A stretch of 64,000 nt of DNA from WHSW01 sp963769945 (GCA_963769945.1 CAVYOA010000008.1:62001-126000), one strand, 5' to 3'; counted from the first letter of the stretch, positions 46,182 to 54,455 are shown. Notes: generated from the letters alone by a model not told the origin. Made by a program: numbers and translations.

Positions 46182-47356
46182 CGTCGAATCGCCGGCGCCT
46201 GACCAAGGCCTGCCGCGCTGCGCGGGTCGATGAGGATCTTGGCGTGCTTTTCGGGATCACCGAGAGCATCGAAGGCTGCGTCGACACCCTCGAGCCCGAC
46301 CTCGCCGGTGATCAGGGGACGGGGGTCGACCTCGCCCTCGGCCAGCATCTGCAGCGTGTCGCGGAACTCGAGCGGCGTGTAGGCGATCACAAAACGCAGG
46401 TCGATCTCCTTGTTGATCGCCATCGCCGGCTTGAACTGGTCGGGACCGACACAGACGCCGACGACGACGATGCGTGAGAACAATGGCGCCCCGTCGATGA
46501 CGCTCTCGATCATGCCCGGCACCCCGACGCATTCGAAGATCACCGGATGCTTCGGCGCGACGCCGAGCTTTTCCGCGAGGCGCCACGTATGCCACCAGCC
46601 GACCGGCAGGCGGCCGAGCTTCTCGCGCGTGCCGACGGCAAGCTCGAGCGCCGCGGGGATATCCGCGACGTGGCCGTGTCCGTCGACGGCCGAGAACGGG
46701 GACGCCTCGGCCGGGTCGACGACGACGTCGGCCCCACAAGCCTCGGCGAGGCCGCGGCGCGCCGGCGAGAAGTCGCTAGCCACGACCGTGCGCACTCCCT
46801 TGGACTTGAGCATCAGGATCACCCCGAGGCCGACTGGCCCGCAGCCGATCACGATCGCGACCTGCTTCTTGGCGACCGCGCCTCGGCGCACAGCGTGCAA
46901 CGCCACCGCCATCGGCTCGGTCAGCGCCGCGACGTCGGCTGCCAATCCATTGGGCACGGGTAGCGTCAGCGACTCCTCGACCAGCAACTGGTCGGCGTAA
47001 GCGCCCGGTGCGTGGACCGAGAGGCCGATCGTGTCGACGCCCTGGGGGCCGCGGATCATCGGCAGAGCGACGACCGGCGTCCCGGTCGGCACGTCGGCCT
47101 TGCACCTCGGTCCATACTCGGCGATCTCGCCAGAGAACTCGTGGCCGAAGACGACAGCCTCATGTGAGCGGCCGAGGCGGTCATAGCCCGCACGCGCGGC
47201 CAGCTCGGCCCATTCGTCGAGGCCGTGGCGCGCGTGCAGGTCCGATCCGCAGATCCCGCACCGCACAACCCGGAGCCGGACCTGTCCGCGCCCGGGCGTC
47301 GGCTCGGGCCGCTCGACGATTTCGAGCTCTGCGTTTTGACAGACGACCGCCCTCAT
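46178..47356 (-). CDS. zinc-binding MDR dehydrogenase
   Basis: A 392-residue medium-chain dehydrogenase. Zinc-site sequences RCGICGSDLHARHG and FGHEFSGEI are present, but the four-cysteine structural lobe is missing. Rossmann motif IGCGPVGLGVI. A roughly 45-residue insert (from DGHGHVADIP to KLGVAPKHP) is unusual. ATG 47356. It is followed by the ICL/PEPM-family gene (ATGA), so the pair form one transcript; a link between alcohol oxidation and C-C lyase chemistry is possible. Substrate unknown. Confidence 0.88.
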   Translation of the reverse strand: MRAVVCQNAELEIVERPEPTPGRGQVRLRVVRCGICGSDLHARHGLDEWAELAARAGYDRLGRSHEAVVFGHEFSGEIAEYGPRCKADVPTGTPVVALPMIRGPQGVDTIGLSVHAPGAYADQLLVEESLTLPVPNGLAADVAALTEPMAVALHAVRRGAVAKKQVAIVIGCGPVGLGVILMLKSKGVRTVVASDFSPARRGLAEACGADVVVDPAEASPFSAVDGHGHVADIPAALELAVGTREKLGRLPVGWWHTWRLAEKLGVAPKHPVIFECVGVPGMIESVIDGAPLFSRIVVVGVCVGPDQFKPAMAINKEIDLRFVIAYTPLEFRDTLQMLAEGEVDPRPLITGEVGLEGVDAAFDALGDPEKHAKILIDPRSAAGLGQAPAIRR

Positions 47357-47536
47357 CGAGAACGCCGTCGGCGGCGGGGACCGGTCACGCGCGCACTATC
47401 GCACGGCAACGGCGAACGGCAAGAATGGCCGATCCGCCCCAGGTTCACTTCCTCGAAGCGTTCCCGGTCGGCGACCCGGCCAAAGGCCAGATCGCGCACT
47501 AGTCGGGCATCGCATCACGCCGACTAGGGTGTCCAC

Positions 47537-48002
47537 GTGGTCTCGCTTCGTCGGCTTAGCGAATCGAACCGTCAAGCGGCCGAGGCTTTGCGCGTATCGC
47601 CGAGCCAAGAGCGCTTCGTCAGCAGTGTCGCCGAGTCAATTCGCGAAGCCGCAGAACATCCCGACGCTTGCGCCTTGTACTGGGTGGTGCATGCCGAAGA
47701 GACACCAGTCGGGTTTGTGATGATCGCCGACGAGGTCAGAAGTCCCGCCTACATACCGCACTACCTTTGGAAGCTCCTAATTGACGAGCGCTACCAGCGC
47801 CAAGGCTTCGGCACTGCCACGCTGGACTTGATCGTCGAGTATTTCGCGTGGCCGCGGAGTCGAGGCGCTGAGCACGTCCGCCGGCCAGGGCGACGGCAGT
47901 CCGGTCACCTTCTACGAGCGCTACGGCTTTGAGCGCACCGGTGAAGTGCTCGACGATGAGGTGGTGCTTCAGCTCAGGCTCGGCCATTGGATCGAGCAGT
48001 AG
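47537..48002 (+). pseudogene. GNAT acetyltransferase, frameshifted
   Basis: GTG 47537 opens a GNAT fold: LRRLSESNRQAAEALRVS, then VGFVMIADE, the acetyl-CoA loop DERYQRQGFGTATLDLIVEYF, after which the frame is lost. The alternative frame carries the missing C-terminal half, ALSTSAGQGDGSPVTFYERYGFERTGEVLDDEVVLQL, to a stop at 48002 (written here in blocks: ALSTSAGQGDGSP then FYERYGFERTGE). The break lies at 47852-47856, consistent with loss of two bases or gain of one. Joined length about 154 residues, right for a spermidine-N-acetyltransferase-like GNAT. Substrate unknown. Confidence 0.75.
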
Positions 48003-48010
48003 CGACTCGG

Positions 48011-48592
48011 TTAGTTCGCCAAGCCTGCTGCTTCCAGGGCCTTCGCCATGTCGCTGTAATCGTGCTGCCAGACCACCAAGCCGCGTCGCACCGCAAAGAG
48101 CTGAAAGACCGGCTTGTGCACGGCGATGCCGCTTCCCGCTCCGTGTCCGCGCTGCTCGGCCGTAACGAGGAAGATATCTCCGAAGTCGAGGATCTCCTCG
48201 GGGTCGAATCGAAGGTCCTCGAAGGCATCGAGCCAGTTGCGCCACATCTCCAGGTATCCGGCATGCCCGCGGAAGACCACAGCCTGGTCTGGGGCTATCA
48301 GGTCTGGCCCGGGCCGATACTCGGTCTCAGGGTCCAGGCCCGTAAGGATCAGGTCGAAGTCTCGACGGTTAGCCGCCGCGTAGGTCCGCGCGATACGCCG
48401 GGCCACCATCCACCTCCGGAGCCGAGACTTGCGCGGCAGGCGCAAGAGCAAGGTGGCGAGCGCAAGGTAGAGGGTAGGAAGGCGAACCAAGAGGCGCTCA
48501 TCCAGCTCCCGGCGCTGACTTGCGCGTTCGTTGATCGGGGGGAGCGCGATTCGAAAAAAACCGCGTTCGCCCGCGACGTGCTCCTGCGCCAT
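48011..48592 (-). CDS. SnoaL-like/NTF2-fold protein
   Basis: A 193-residue protein. The C-terminal 125 residues (RRIARTYAAANRRDFDLILTGL then GHAGYLEMWRNWLDAFED and a final VFQLFAVRRGLVVWQHDYSD) form the cone-shaped alpha+beta SnoaL/NTF2-like fold. The N-terminal 65 residues are basic and helical (LLVRLPTLYLALATLLLRLP) and may associate with the membrane. ATG 48592 is the only good start. Such proteins are small-molecule binding or isomerising in many actinobacteria. It converges with the GNAT gene, 8 bases apart. Confidence 0.75.
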   Translation of the reverse strand: MAQEHVAGERGFFRIALPPINERASQRRELDERLLVRLPTLYLALATLLLRLPRKSRLRRWMVARRIARTYAAANRRDFDLILTGLDPETEYRPGPDLIAPDQAVVFRGHAGYLEMWRNWLDAFEDLRFDPEEILDFGDIFLVTAEQRGHGAGSGIAVHKPVFQLFAVRRGLVVWQHDYSDMAKALEAAGLAN

Positions 48593-48745
48593 CGCGTGGA
48601 GTATCTACGAACGTGCCGCTTTCGATGCAACGCGCAACAAACCTCGGCCTGAGCCGGGACGACCGCCCGTCCTAGCCACGCGCCGACCGCCCGGCCGCGG
48701 AACGCAGATCCACGAGCCGGGCGATCGAACGCTGTGGCGAGTCAG

Positions 48746-49591
48746 CTAACAGCTGCGTTCGGTATCCGAGCCTCCGCCGCCACGGCATATGTCGGCAGCC
48801 CCGCCGCCGAACAAGGCGTCGGCGCCGGACCCGCCGAAGAGGCCATCGGGGCCACCTCCGCCGCGAAGTACATCGTTGCCGCCGCCGCCGCGGATTTGGT
48901 CGTTGCCCGACCCGCCCTTGAGCAGATCATTGCCGGACTTGCCCTTGATCGAGTCGTTGCCGGCAGCGGCACAGACGATGTCCTTGCCGCCCAGGCCCTG
49001 CACCGTGTCGTCGCCTCCGAGCGCGAGGATCACGTCGTTCTTCTCGGTGCCGACGATGTTGTCAGCGCCAGCGGTACCCAGAATCGTGGGATTCCTTCCG
49101 GCGCAGGTCGCCCCGGCGCCACCCCCTCCGCCCGCTGCGACGACCGCGGTCGTCTCGGTGTCGCTGTTGTTCGCGGGCGTCGAGTCGGTGTCGGCTGCGG
49201 TCACGGTCGCGGTGTTCGAGACCTGGCCCGCCTTCTTCGCCAGGACCTTGATAGTCACCGAGGCTGAGGCGCCGCTAGCGAGCGTGCCGAGCGCGCACGT
49301 GACGGTCTTGCCGGTAGTCGTGCAGGTGCCCTGCGAGGGCACCGCCGAGACGAGGTCGAGCTCGTTCGGGAGCTTGTCCTCGACCTCGACTCCAGTTGCC
49401 GGGTCGGGACCGGCGTTGGCAGCCGTGAGCGTGTACGTCAGCTCCGTGTTCTCGGTGACTGGATCCGCGCTATCGGTCTTGGTGATCGACAGATCGCTTG
49501 CCGCCAAGGCCGACGCCGGTGCGATCGCACCCACCGCCAGCACCGGCAGGGCCAATAGCCAGGCCTTACGAATTTTCGTTAGTGACTTCAT
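48746..49591 (-). CDS. secreted DUF11 plus RTX-repeat protein
   Basis: A 281-residue exported protein. Signal peptide AWLLALPVLAVGAIAPASALA. Residues 32-150 are a DUF11 (conserved repeat) domain: SITKTDSADPVTENTELTYT, NAGPDPATGVEVEDKLP, SGASASVTIKV. After a glycine linker there are RTX-type repeats to the end (GGDDTVQGLGGKDIVC, GKSGNDLLKGG, GGGGNDVLRGG, FGGSGADALFGGG), which bind calcium. ATG 49591. The C-terminus ERSC ends in a cysteine. No type I exporter is near. Likely cell-surface or matrix protein. Divergent from the histone-like gene across a 139-base gap. Confidence 0.88.
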   Translation of the reverse strand: MKSLTKIRKAWLLALPVLAVGAIAPASALAASDLSITKTDSADPVTENTELTYTLTAANAGPDPATGVEVEDKLPNELDLVSAVPSQGTCTTTGKTVTCALGTLASGASASVTIKVLAKKAGQVSNTATVTAADTDSTPANNSDTETTAVVAAGGGGGAGATCAGRNPTILGTAGADNIVGTEKNDVILALGGDDTVQGLGGKDIVCAAAGNDSIKGKSGNDLLKGGSGNDQIRGGGGNDVLRGGGGPDGLFGGSGADALFGGGAADICRGGGGSDTERSC

Positions 49592-49730
49592 TGAGAATGC
49601 TCTCTTTCGCCCCCGTTGATCTGCTTTGTGGTCACAACACGGGCGGTGACCGTGAGTCGCGATTTCCCACCGAAGCGTTCGGGTTGCCTCGGGGCGCTTA
49701 CACTCTCGCTTTCACCTACAGGAGGACGAC

Positions 49731-49979
49731 ATGCCACGGACCAAGGCTCAACGCAGCGCCGCAGCGAAGAAGGGGGCCGCAACGCGCAAGCGCAACGCGG
49801 CAAAGTCCAGCGCAAAGGACGTTAAGAGCTCGGCGCGCAGCGCCGGAAAGAGCGTCGCCAAGGCCGCCAAGGCGGTCGGCAGCACCGCCAAGGGCGCCGC
49901 GGGCTCGGTCACCAAGCGAGCCGGCGCGTCGAGTGGCAAGGGCAAGCGCAAGACGAAGGCCAAGGCTAAAAAGCGCTGA
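49731..49979 (+). CDS. small Lys/Ala-rich histone-H1-like DNA-binding protein
   Basis: An 82-residue, very basic protein with no hydrophobic region; more than half the residues are Lys, Ala, Arg, Ser or Gly. Motifs such as AAKKGAATRKRNAAK and KGKRKTKAKAKKR resemble the C-terminal tail of histone H1 and bacterial H1-like nucleoid proteins. ATG 49731 has GGAGG 6 bases before it (49723-49727). Probably binds DNA nonspecifically. It stands at the left edge of the recombinase scar region. Confidence 0.75.
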   Translation: MPRTKAQRSAAAKKGAATRKRNAAKSSAKDVKSSARSAGKSVAKAAKAVGSTAKGAAGSVTKRAGASSGKGKRKTKAKAKKR

Positions 49980-50075
49980 CGCCAGCCCAACCTCCTCACG
50001 CCTAGGTCCGGGCCCGCCGCCGCCGGACGACGATTGATCCGGAGCGACTCTGAGGGAGTCCTGCGCGCGTCCTAG

Positions 50076-50228
50076 CAGCGTATCGGCGAGCTTCGTAGCG
50101 AGAAGGCGGCACTCAAGGATGCCATCGCTGGGATCGGCGCCGAACCCCAGGAAGCCGAGATAGCGGGGGCCCGATTCGTTTCTCGCGACGACGCACGGAT
50201 CGTGGAACGGGTACGTCTGGCGGCGTGA
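50076..50228 (+). pseudogene. remnant A of a large serine recombinase 3' end
   Basis: Open from a TAG at 50073 to TGA 50226-50228. The translation RIGELRSEKAALKDAIAGIG is the coiled-coil tail of large serine recombinases; an internal junction then leads to EIAGARFVSRDDARIVERV, the same terminal segment found in remnants B and C. No catalytic domain is left. The rest of the 297-base gap (49980-50276) shows nothing else. Confidence 0.6.
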
Positions 50229-50276
50229 CACGGACGGATCCGGCCGGCGCTCGCCTCACTCCCCTGAGCTCAGTCG

Positions 50277-50714
50277 CTACGCCGCGGGAGCGGGGGCAGG
50301 CTCCTCCTCGGGGTGGGTCTGGTCGACCAGCTTCTTCGCTGTATAAGGCGCGATGCCCGGATTCGACTTCGGCAGCTTTGCCTTGACCAGGACCTCGTCA
50401 CCGGCGGAGACGTCGTCGATGGTCTTGGCACCGTCGCCGTTGCTGTCGGTGGTGACGATCTTCGCCGAGGCAAAGTCAAACGCGACAGAGGTGCCGACGA
50501 GTTCGGCACGCTCGACGTGCTTGTTGCCCTTCGTGACCGCAATCGCGGCGCCGTCGCCGCTATAGGTGCCCTTGAAGACGTAGCCGACCGCGTGGCCGGG
50601 CTTATCTGGCTTGTCCGGCTTATCCGGCTTATCGGGCTTGGCGGCAAACGCCGCCGGCGCCGCTGTCAGGGCGATTGCGGCCAGTCCCGCCATGATTCTC
50701 GTCTTTAGATTCAC
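50277..50714 (-). CDS. secreted protein with KPD repeats
   Basis: A 145-residue exported protein. GTG 50714 is preceded by GGGAGG. Signal peptide IMAGLAAIALTAAPAAFA, then four tandem Lys-Pro-Asp triplets, then a beta-rich domain (GHAVGYVFKGTYSGDGAAIA, VTTDSNGDGAKTIDDVSAGD, VLVKAKLPKS) and a Glu/Ala/Pro tail. The domain looks like an OB-type or DUF5666-like barrel. No function assigned. It lies between recombinase remnants A and B, so it may have come with, or been bracketed by, an integrated element. Confidence 0.75.
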   Translation of the reverse strand: MNLKTRIMAGLAAIALTAAPAAFAAKPDKPDKPDKPDKPGHAVGYVFKGTYSGDGAAIAVTKGNKHVERAELVGTSVAFDFASAKIVTTDSNGDGAKTIDDVSAGDEVLVKAKLPKSNPGIAPYTAKKLVDQTHPEEEPAPAPAA

Positions 50715-50846
50715 GGTTGCCTCCCTTGGTTGATAGCTAGCTTGCTATCGACTGGCCGCTTGTCCTGCTTGAGGCGCGTGGACGGCTCACACGCCCGCCG
50801 AAGCCATCCCGTTTCCACTGACCTCTCCGAGATCCACCACCCCTTA

Positions 50847-51011
50847 GACAGCCGAACAGCGACCGTGTCTGAGGCCGTCGCCGATGCCTTCGAGAACGCA
50901 GACGCCCTCCTGGCGGATGGCTCAAGCGTGGTTGTGAGAGACATAGCGGGGGCCCGATTCGTTTCTCGCTACGACGCACGAATAGTCGAGCGAGTACGCC
51001 TAGCGGCCTAG
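50847..51011 (+). pseudogene. remnant B of a large serine recombinase 3' end
   Basis: The frame ending at 51011 reads TATVSEAVADAFENADALLA, then SVVVRDIAGARFVSRYDARIVERV to a stop (given in two blocks). The first block is about 80% identical at DNA level to the part of remnant D just before the tRNA. The core AGACATAGCGGGGGC lies at 50939-50953. It is the clearest copy with what looks like the native recombinase C-terminus. The flanking DNA from 50715 to 50846 shows no gene. Confidence 0.6.
50939..50953 (+). repeat. att-core-like direct repeat, left copy
   Basis: The 15-base AGACATAGCGGGGGC is identical to 52094-52108. Upstream flanks of both copies are homologous recombinase coding sequence; downstream flanks differ (CCGATTCG here, AGGATTTG at the tRNA). 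This is the pattern expected of an attachment core. Confidence 0.55.
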
Positions 51012-51116
51012 CGAGACCGCTCCATTCACGCGAAGGGAGCAGCAGGCGTCATGGGCTTCGAGGTGGTATTGAGGGCGCTGTCCAACCCGCGAAGTGAGGC
51101 CTGAAGGAGAGCTTGG

Positions 51117-51518
51117 ATGCCGAAGACACCTAAGCCAAGTACGACGCGAAAGCCCCCCGAGTCATCGGACAGCCACGCCGAGATCGAGGATTGGATCCGG
51201 CGCGTGATGCCGGACCTGCATCCCATCGTAAAGCGGTTGGACGAGATGATCCGCGAGACCATCGACGGGCTTTCGTACGCCGTCAAATGGAAGAAGGCGT
51301 TCTACGGGTTGCCGGAGCTCGGGTGGGTGATCGAGATGGTCGCCTACGACGTCTCCGTGAACGTCGTCTTCCTGGGCGGCGCGGACTTCGACTCCCCGCC
51401 GCCGCTCGGCGAAGCAGGCCGGTCCCGCTACATCAAGGTCAGGACCCTGGAGGACGCGGAGGAACCGGAGCTGCGCAGGTGGATCGAGCAAGCGGGGCGC
51501 ATCCCAGGGTGGAAATGA
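51117..51518 (+). CDS. DUF1801 domain protein
   Basis: A 133-residue protein of the DUF1801 (YdhG-like) fold: IEDWIRRVMPDLHPIVKRLD, GLSYAVKWKKAFYGLPELGW, VIEMVAYDVSVNVVF and a final RRWIEQAGRIPGWK. Many are annotated only as hypothetical; some bind iron or small ligands. ATG 51117 with GGAG 9 bases upstream. Intact and between recombinase remnants B and C, suggesting it is cargo left by an element or a gene that moved with it. Confidence 0.88.
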   Translation: MPKTPKPSTTRKPPESSDSHAEIEDWIRRVMPDLHPIVKRLDEMIRETIDGLSYAVKWKKAFYGLPELGWVIEMVAYDVSVNVVFLGGADFDSPPPLGEAGRSRYIKVRTLEDAEEPELRRWIEQAGRIPGWK

Positions 51519-51562
51519 GCCCGCGTCCGCTACTTCTCTGCGCGAAATGCAGCACCGTCCTG

Positions 51563-51658
51563 CCTGAGCCCATGCGTCGCAGTGAGATCGAATACCCGGC
51601 CCGATTCGTTTCTCGCTACGACGCACGGATAGTCGAGCGGGTGCCCTTGAAAGCCTGA
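51563..51658 (+). pseudogene. remnant C, repeated recombinase C-terminal segment
   Basis: The frame reads PEPMRRSEIEY, then PARFVSRYDARIVERVPLK to TGA at 51656-51658. The DNA from 51599 on is nearly identical to the tails of remnants A and B, but the upstream part is unrelated. It marks a third copy of the same terminal segment within 1.5 kb. Confidence 0.5.
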
Positions 51659-51670
51659 TCCAAGAAGTAG

Positions 51671-52139
51671 CGCTTCGCATGGAAAGCACAACTTCTGCTT
51701 CCGCGCGTAAGCGAGCGTCTCCTCATTCGTGAGGACTGGCTCGAGCGGCTCGTATTGCGCTTCTTTGAGCAGCGGATCTTCGGGCCGATGCGCCTAGAAA
51801 AACTCGCCAAGCAGCTACGCGACCATGATCGCGATCAGCGCCGCAACGGCAAGCTCGCGGGTACGCGGATGCGCCAGCAGATCGCCGAACTCGACCGGAA
51901 GATCAAGGCTCAGGTCCAGGCGCTTGAGAAGGGGATCGAGCCCGAGTTGGTCTCCGAGCGAATCGGAGAGCTTCGCGGAGAGAAGGAGGCCCGGGCATCG
52001 CGTCGAATTGACGGCGACCGTTTCGGAGGCGGTCGCGGATGCCTTCGAGAACGCAAAAGCCCTCCAGGCGGAGGGCTCGAGCGTGGTAGCGACAGACATA
52101 GCGGGGGCAGGATTTGAACCTGCGACCTCCGGGTTATGA
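51671..52139 (+). pseudogene. remnant D of a large serine recombinase C-terminal domain, abutting tRNA-fMet
   Basis: Open from 51671. The first frame reads EDWLERLVLRFFEQRIFGP, LAKQLRDHDRDQRRNGKLAG, TRMRQQIAELDRKIKAQVQ, then GIEPELVSERIGELRGEKEA, a typical zinc-ribbon/coiled-coil tail of a large serine integrase. Near 51997 the frame changes and ELTATVSEAVADAFENAKAL continues until the core AGACATAGCGGGGGC at 52094-52108, after which it reads into the antisense of the tRNA. The catalytic serine domain is absent. This is the relic of an element integrated at the tRNA. Confidence 0.65.
52094..52108 (+). repeat. att-core-like direct repeat, tRNA copy
   Basis: Same 15-base core as 50939-50953, overlapping the 3' end of tRNA-fMet by ten bases. 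tRNA 3' ends are common integration sites; this supports integration of a recombinase-bearing element here. Confidence 0.55.
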
Positions 52140-52172
52140 GCCCGGCGAGCTACCTGACTGCTCCACCCCGCG
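52099..52172 (-). tRNA. initiator tRNA-fMet (CAT anticodon)
   Basis: A complete 74-nt cloverleaf on the minus strand. The anticodon loop is CTCATAA, and the stem has the three consecutive G-C pairs (GGG/CCC) that mark initiator tRNAs. The first position is unpaired (C1 opposite T72), another initiator trait; T-arm GCAGG-TTCAAAT-CCTGC is standard. CCA is not encoded. The last ten bases form part of the recombination core shared with remnant B. Confidence 0.95.
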
Positions 52173-52234
52173 GCGTGTCGTTCAAGTTAGCAAGCTAGGC
52201 GCGAAAATCCACCGCGCAAGCGGGGTCCTGCAGG

Positions 52235-52702
52235 TCAGTCCCCGAACGTAAACGTGAAATACGACGCTTCACCGCGGCACTCCCAGATGCCGCTGATCGC
52301 GATGCCGGAGACCCGTGCGCAGTCGAAATCGCCGATGCGAAACTCCCTGCTGACCGATTGCAACTCGGCCATCGTCGCCTCGACCGCGGCGCAGTCGGCG
52401 CCGTAGGCGATCACGTCGACGATGTTCGGTGGCCTCTCGGCTCCCCGGCAGCGCTCCTTGGGCAGCCCGGTCGTGTCGCTGATGCCGCCGGAGTCGGTAG
52501 TCGACTCGACTGTTGTCGAAGCAGTGATCGTCGATTCGGTTGTGGTGGTCGACTCGGGCGTCGTTGACTCGGTCGTGCTCGTGGACTGCACCGCCGTCGA
52601 TGTCGACGCGTCGTCGCTGCCGACATGGTCCTCGTCGTCGGCGCCGCAGCCGGCAAACAGCAGAACGGCAGCGGTAAAGGCAGCGGCGGTTCTCGAACGC
52701 AT
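52235..52702 (-). CDS. lipoprotein with Thr/Ser/Glu-rich linker
   Basis: A 155-residue lipoprotein. Lipobox LFAGC after a hydrophobic stretch (AFTAAVLLFAGC) marks lipid attachment. A long linker of Ser, Thr and Glu (many TTES/STT units) precedes a small domain with four cysteines (ERCRGAERP, GADCAAVEA, DFDCARVSG, IWECRGEAS), probably two disulfides. ATG 52702. Family unknown; likely exposed at the cell surface. Confidence 0.75.
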   Translation of the reverse strand: MRSRTAAAFTAAVLLFAGCGADDEDHVGSDDASTSTAVQSTSTTESTTPESTTTTESTITASTTVESTTDSGGISDTTGLPKERCRGAERPPNIVDVIAYGADCAAVEATMAELQSVSREFRIGDFDCARVSGIAISGIWECRGEASYFTFTFGD

Positions 52703-52750
52703 CGGCCTCAACGGTAGCCAACGCAGCGGATTTCGTGAGAGGGTTCACCG

Positions 52751-53590
52751 GTGAAGGTCCACCACCTCAGCTGCGGCTCGATGTGCCCCTATGGCGGCAA
52801 GCTCGTCAGCGGCGCGCCGGGGCGCGCCGAGATCGTCTGCCATGTGCTGCTGATCGAGACGAGCGATTCGCTTGTGCTCGTCGACACCGGCCTCGGGACC
52901 GAGGACGTCGCTCACCCCTACCGCCGCCTCGGCCCGCCCTTCGCCGCCGGCTTTCGCCCCAAGGCGCTGATCGAGGAGACGGCGCTTCACCGCGTTCGCG
53001 CGCTCGGTTTCGACCCCGCAGACGTCCGCCACATCGCCTGCACCCATCTCGATCTCGACCATGCCGGCGGCTTGCCCGACTTCCCCGCGGCCGCGGTCCA
53101 CGTCTTCGAGGCCGAGCACGAGGCGGCGACCAAGCCGTCGCTGCTCGATCGTGCCCGCTACCCGAAGCATCACTTCGCCCACGGTCCAAACTGGGTTCCG
53201 CACGGGCCCGGCGGCGACGAATGGTTCGGCTTCGAGAGCATCCGCATGTTCCCCGGCGTCGACCCCGAGATCCTGCTGATCCCGCTGCCTGGCCACTCGC
53301 GCGGCCACAGCGCAATCGCCGTCAACGACACGGACTCGGGCCAGTGGCTGCTGCATTGCGGCGACGTCTACTTCAACCGCGCCGAGATGGCGAGCCCGCC
53401 CTCATGCCCGCCTGCCCTGAGCGTCTTTCAAACAGCGATGGCGGCCGACAACGCCGCTCGAAAGCGCAATCAGGTGCGCGTGCGCGAGCTCGCTCGCAGC
53501 CACGGCGATGAGGTGCGGGTGTTCTGCGCCCACGATCCGGTCGAGCTCGCCCGCGAGCAATCAACACCCACCGCCGACGGGACCGGTTGA
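52751..53590 (+). CDS. metallo-beta-lactamase fold hydrolase (N-acyl homoserine lactonase-like)
   Basis: A 279-residue MBL-fold protein. The metal-binding signature is THLDLDHAGG near residue 98-107; later ligands in PGHSRGHSA and the HCGD aspartate. The spacing and AEIVCHVLLIETSDSLVLVD N-terminus resemble AiiA-type lactonases. Activity on acyl-homoserine lactones is not proven; lactone or ester hydrolysis is a safer guess. GTG 52751. Its TGA overlaps the ATG of the downstream SDR gene by one base, so both are cotranscribed. Confidence 0.9.
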   Translation: MKVHHLSCGSMCPYGGKLVSGAPGRAEIVCHVLLIETSDSLVLVDTGLGTEDVAHPYRRLGPPFAAGFRPKALIEETALHRVRALGFDPADVRHIACTHLDLDHAGGLPDFPAAAVHVFEAEHEAATKPSLLDRARYPKHHFAHGPNWVPHGPGGDEWFGFESIRMFPGVDPEILLIPLPGHSRGHSAIAVNDTDSGQWLLHCGDVYFNRAEMASPPSCPPALSVFQTAMAADNAARKRNQVRVRELARSHGDEVRVFCAHDPVELAREQSTPTADGTG

Positions 53591-54441
53591 TGGCCAACCG
53601 CGGCGCCGTGCTCATCACCGGCAGCTCGACCGGCATCGGGCGCGCCTGCGCGCTCGGCCTCGACCGCGCCGGGTTCGACGTCTTCGCGGGCGTGCGCAAA
53701 CCGCAGGACGGCGAAGCGCTGCGCGCCGACTCCTCGCAGCGACTCGAGCCGCTGATTGTCGACGTCACCGACGCCGACTCGATCGCGCGCGCGGCCGACC
53801 GCATTCACGATGCCACTGGTGGCCACCTCGCCGGCCTCGTCAACAACGCCGGCGTCGCCGTCGGTGGCCCGATCGAGGCCCTTGCACTCGACGATCTGCG
53901 CCGCCAGCTCGAGATCAATCTCGTCGGCCAGGTCGCGATCACCCAAGCCGTCTTGGAGATGATTCGCGCCGCCCGCGGGCGGATCGTCTTCATGTCCTCG
54001 GTCGGCGGGCGAGTCGCACTTCCATTCATCTCTCCCTACAACGCTTCAAAGCACGCGCTCGAGGCGATCGGTGACGCCCTGCGGATGGAGATGGCGCCGT
54101 TTGGAGTCGCGGTCTCGCTGATCGAACCCGGCGCAATCGCGACTCCGATCTGGGACAAGGCCAACGCCGAGGTGCCCCACGCACGCGCAGCAATGACACC
54201 GGCGATGAGTGAGCTTTACGGCGAGCGCCTCGACCAGCTCGCGGCCGTCGCTGCCAAGAACGCCGCCGCCGGGATCCCACCCGAGCGCGTCGCCGAAGCG
54301 GTCGAGCACGCGCTCACATCCGAAAGGCCGAAAACACGATACCTCGTCGGCCGCGACGCCAAGATCCAGGCTCGAGCGAAGGCTGTGCTGCCCGACCGGG
54401 CGATGGACAAGCTGATCGACCGCGAGTTCCGCACCGCCTGA
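53590..54441 (+). CDS. short-chain dehydrogenase/reductase
   Basis: A 283-residue classical SDR: cofactor motif TGSSTGIGRAC (residues 10-20), NNAGVAVGG, the active serine in VFMSSVGG, and the YNASK tyrosine-lysine pair. ATG 53590 overlaps the stop of the MBL gene (TGATG). The C-terminal tail with KAVLPDRAMDKLIDREF is like SDRs acting on sterols or retinoids in actinobacteria, but the substrate is unknown. Convergent with the alpha/beta hydrolase gene, 14 bases apart. Confidence 0.94.
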   Translation: MANRGAVLITGSSTGIGRACALGLDRAGFDVFAGVRKPQDGEALRADSSQRLEPLIVDVTDADSIARAADRIHDATGGHLAGLVNNAGVAVGGPIEALALDDLRRQLEINLVGQVAITQAVLEMIRAARGRIVFMSSVGGRVALPFISPYNASKHALEAIGDALRMEMAPFGVAVSLIEPGAIATPIWDKANAEVPHARAAMTPAMSELYGERLDQLAAVAAKNAAAGIPPERVAEAVEHALTSERPKTRYLVGRDAKIQARAKAVLPDRAMDKLIDREFRTA

Positions 54442-54455
54442 GCCGCCGCTCGCAC

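Noticed and set aside
50580..50645. KPD triplet repeats as a CRISPR-like or regulatory repeat
   Set aside because: They are in-frame codon repeats (Lys-Pro-Asp) inside the coding region with no spacers.
52077..52139. Peptide AGAGFEPATSGL as a protein C-terminus
   Set aside because: It is the antisense of the initiator tRNA, a well-known spurious translation; used only as a marker of the recombination junction.
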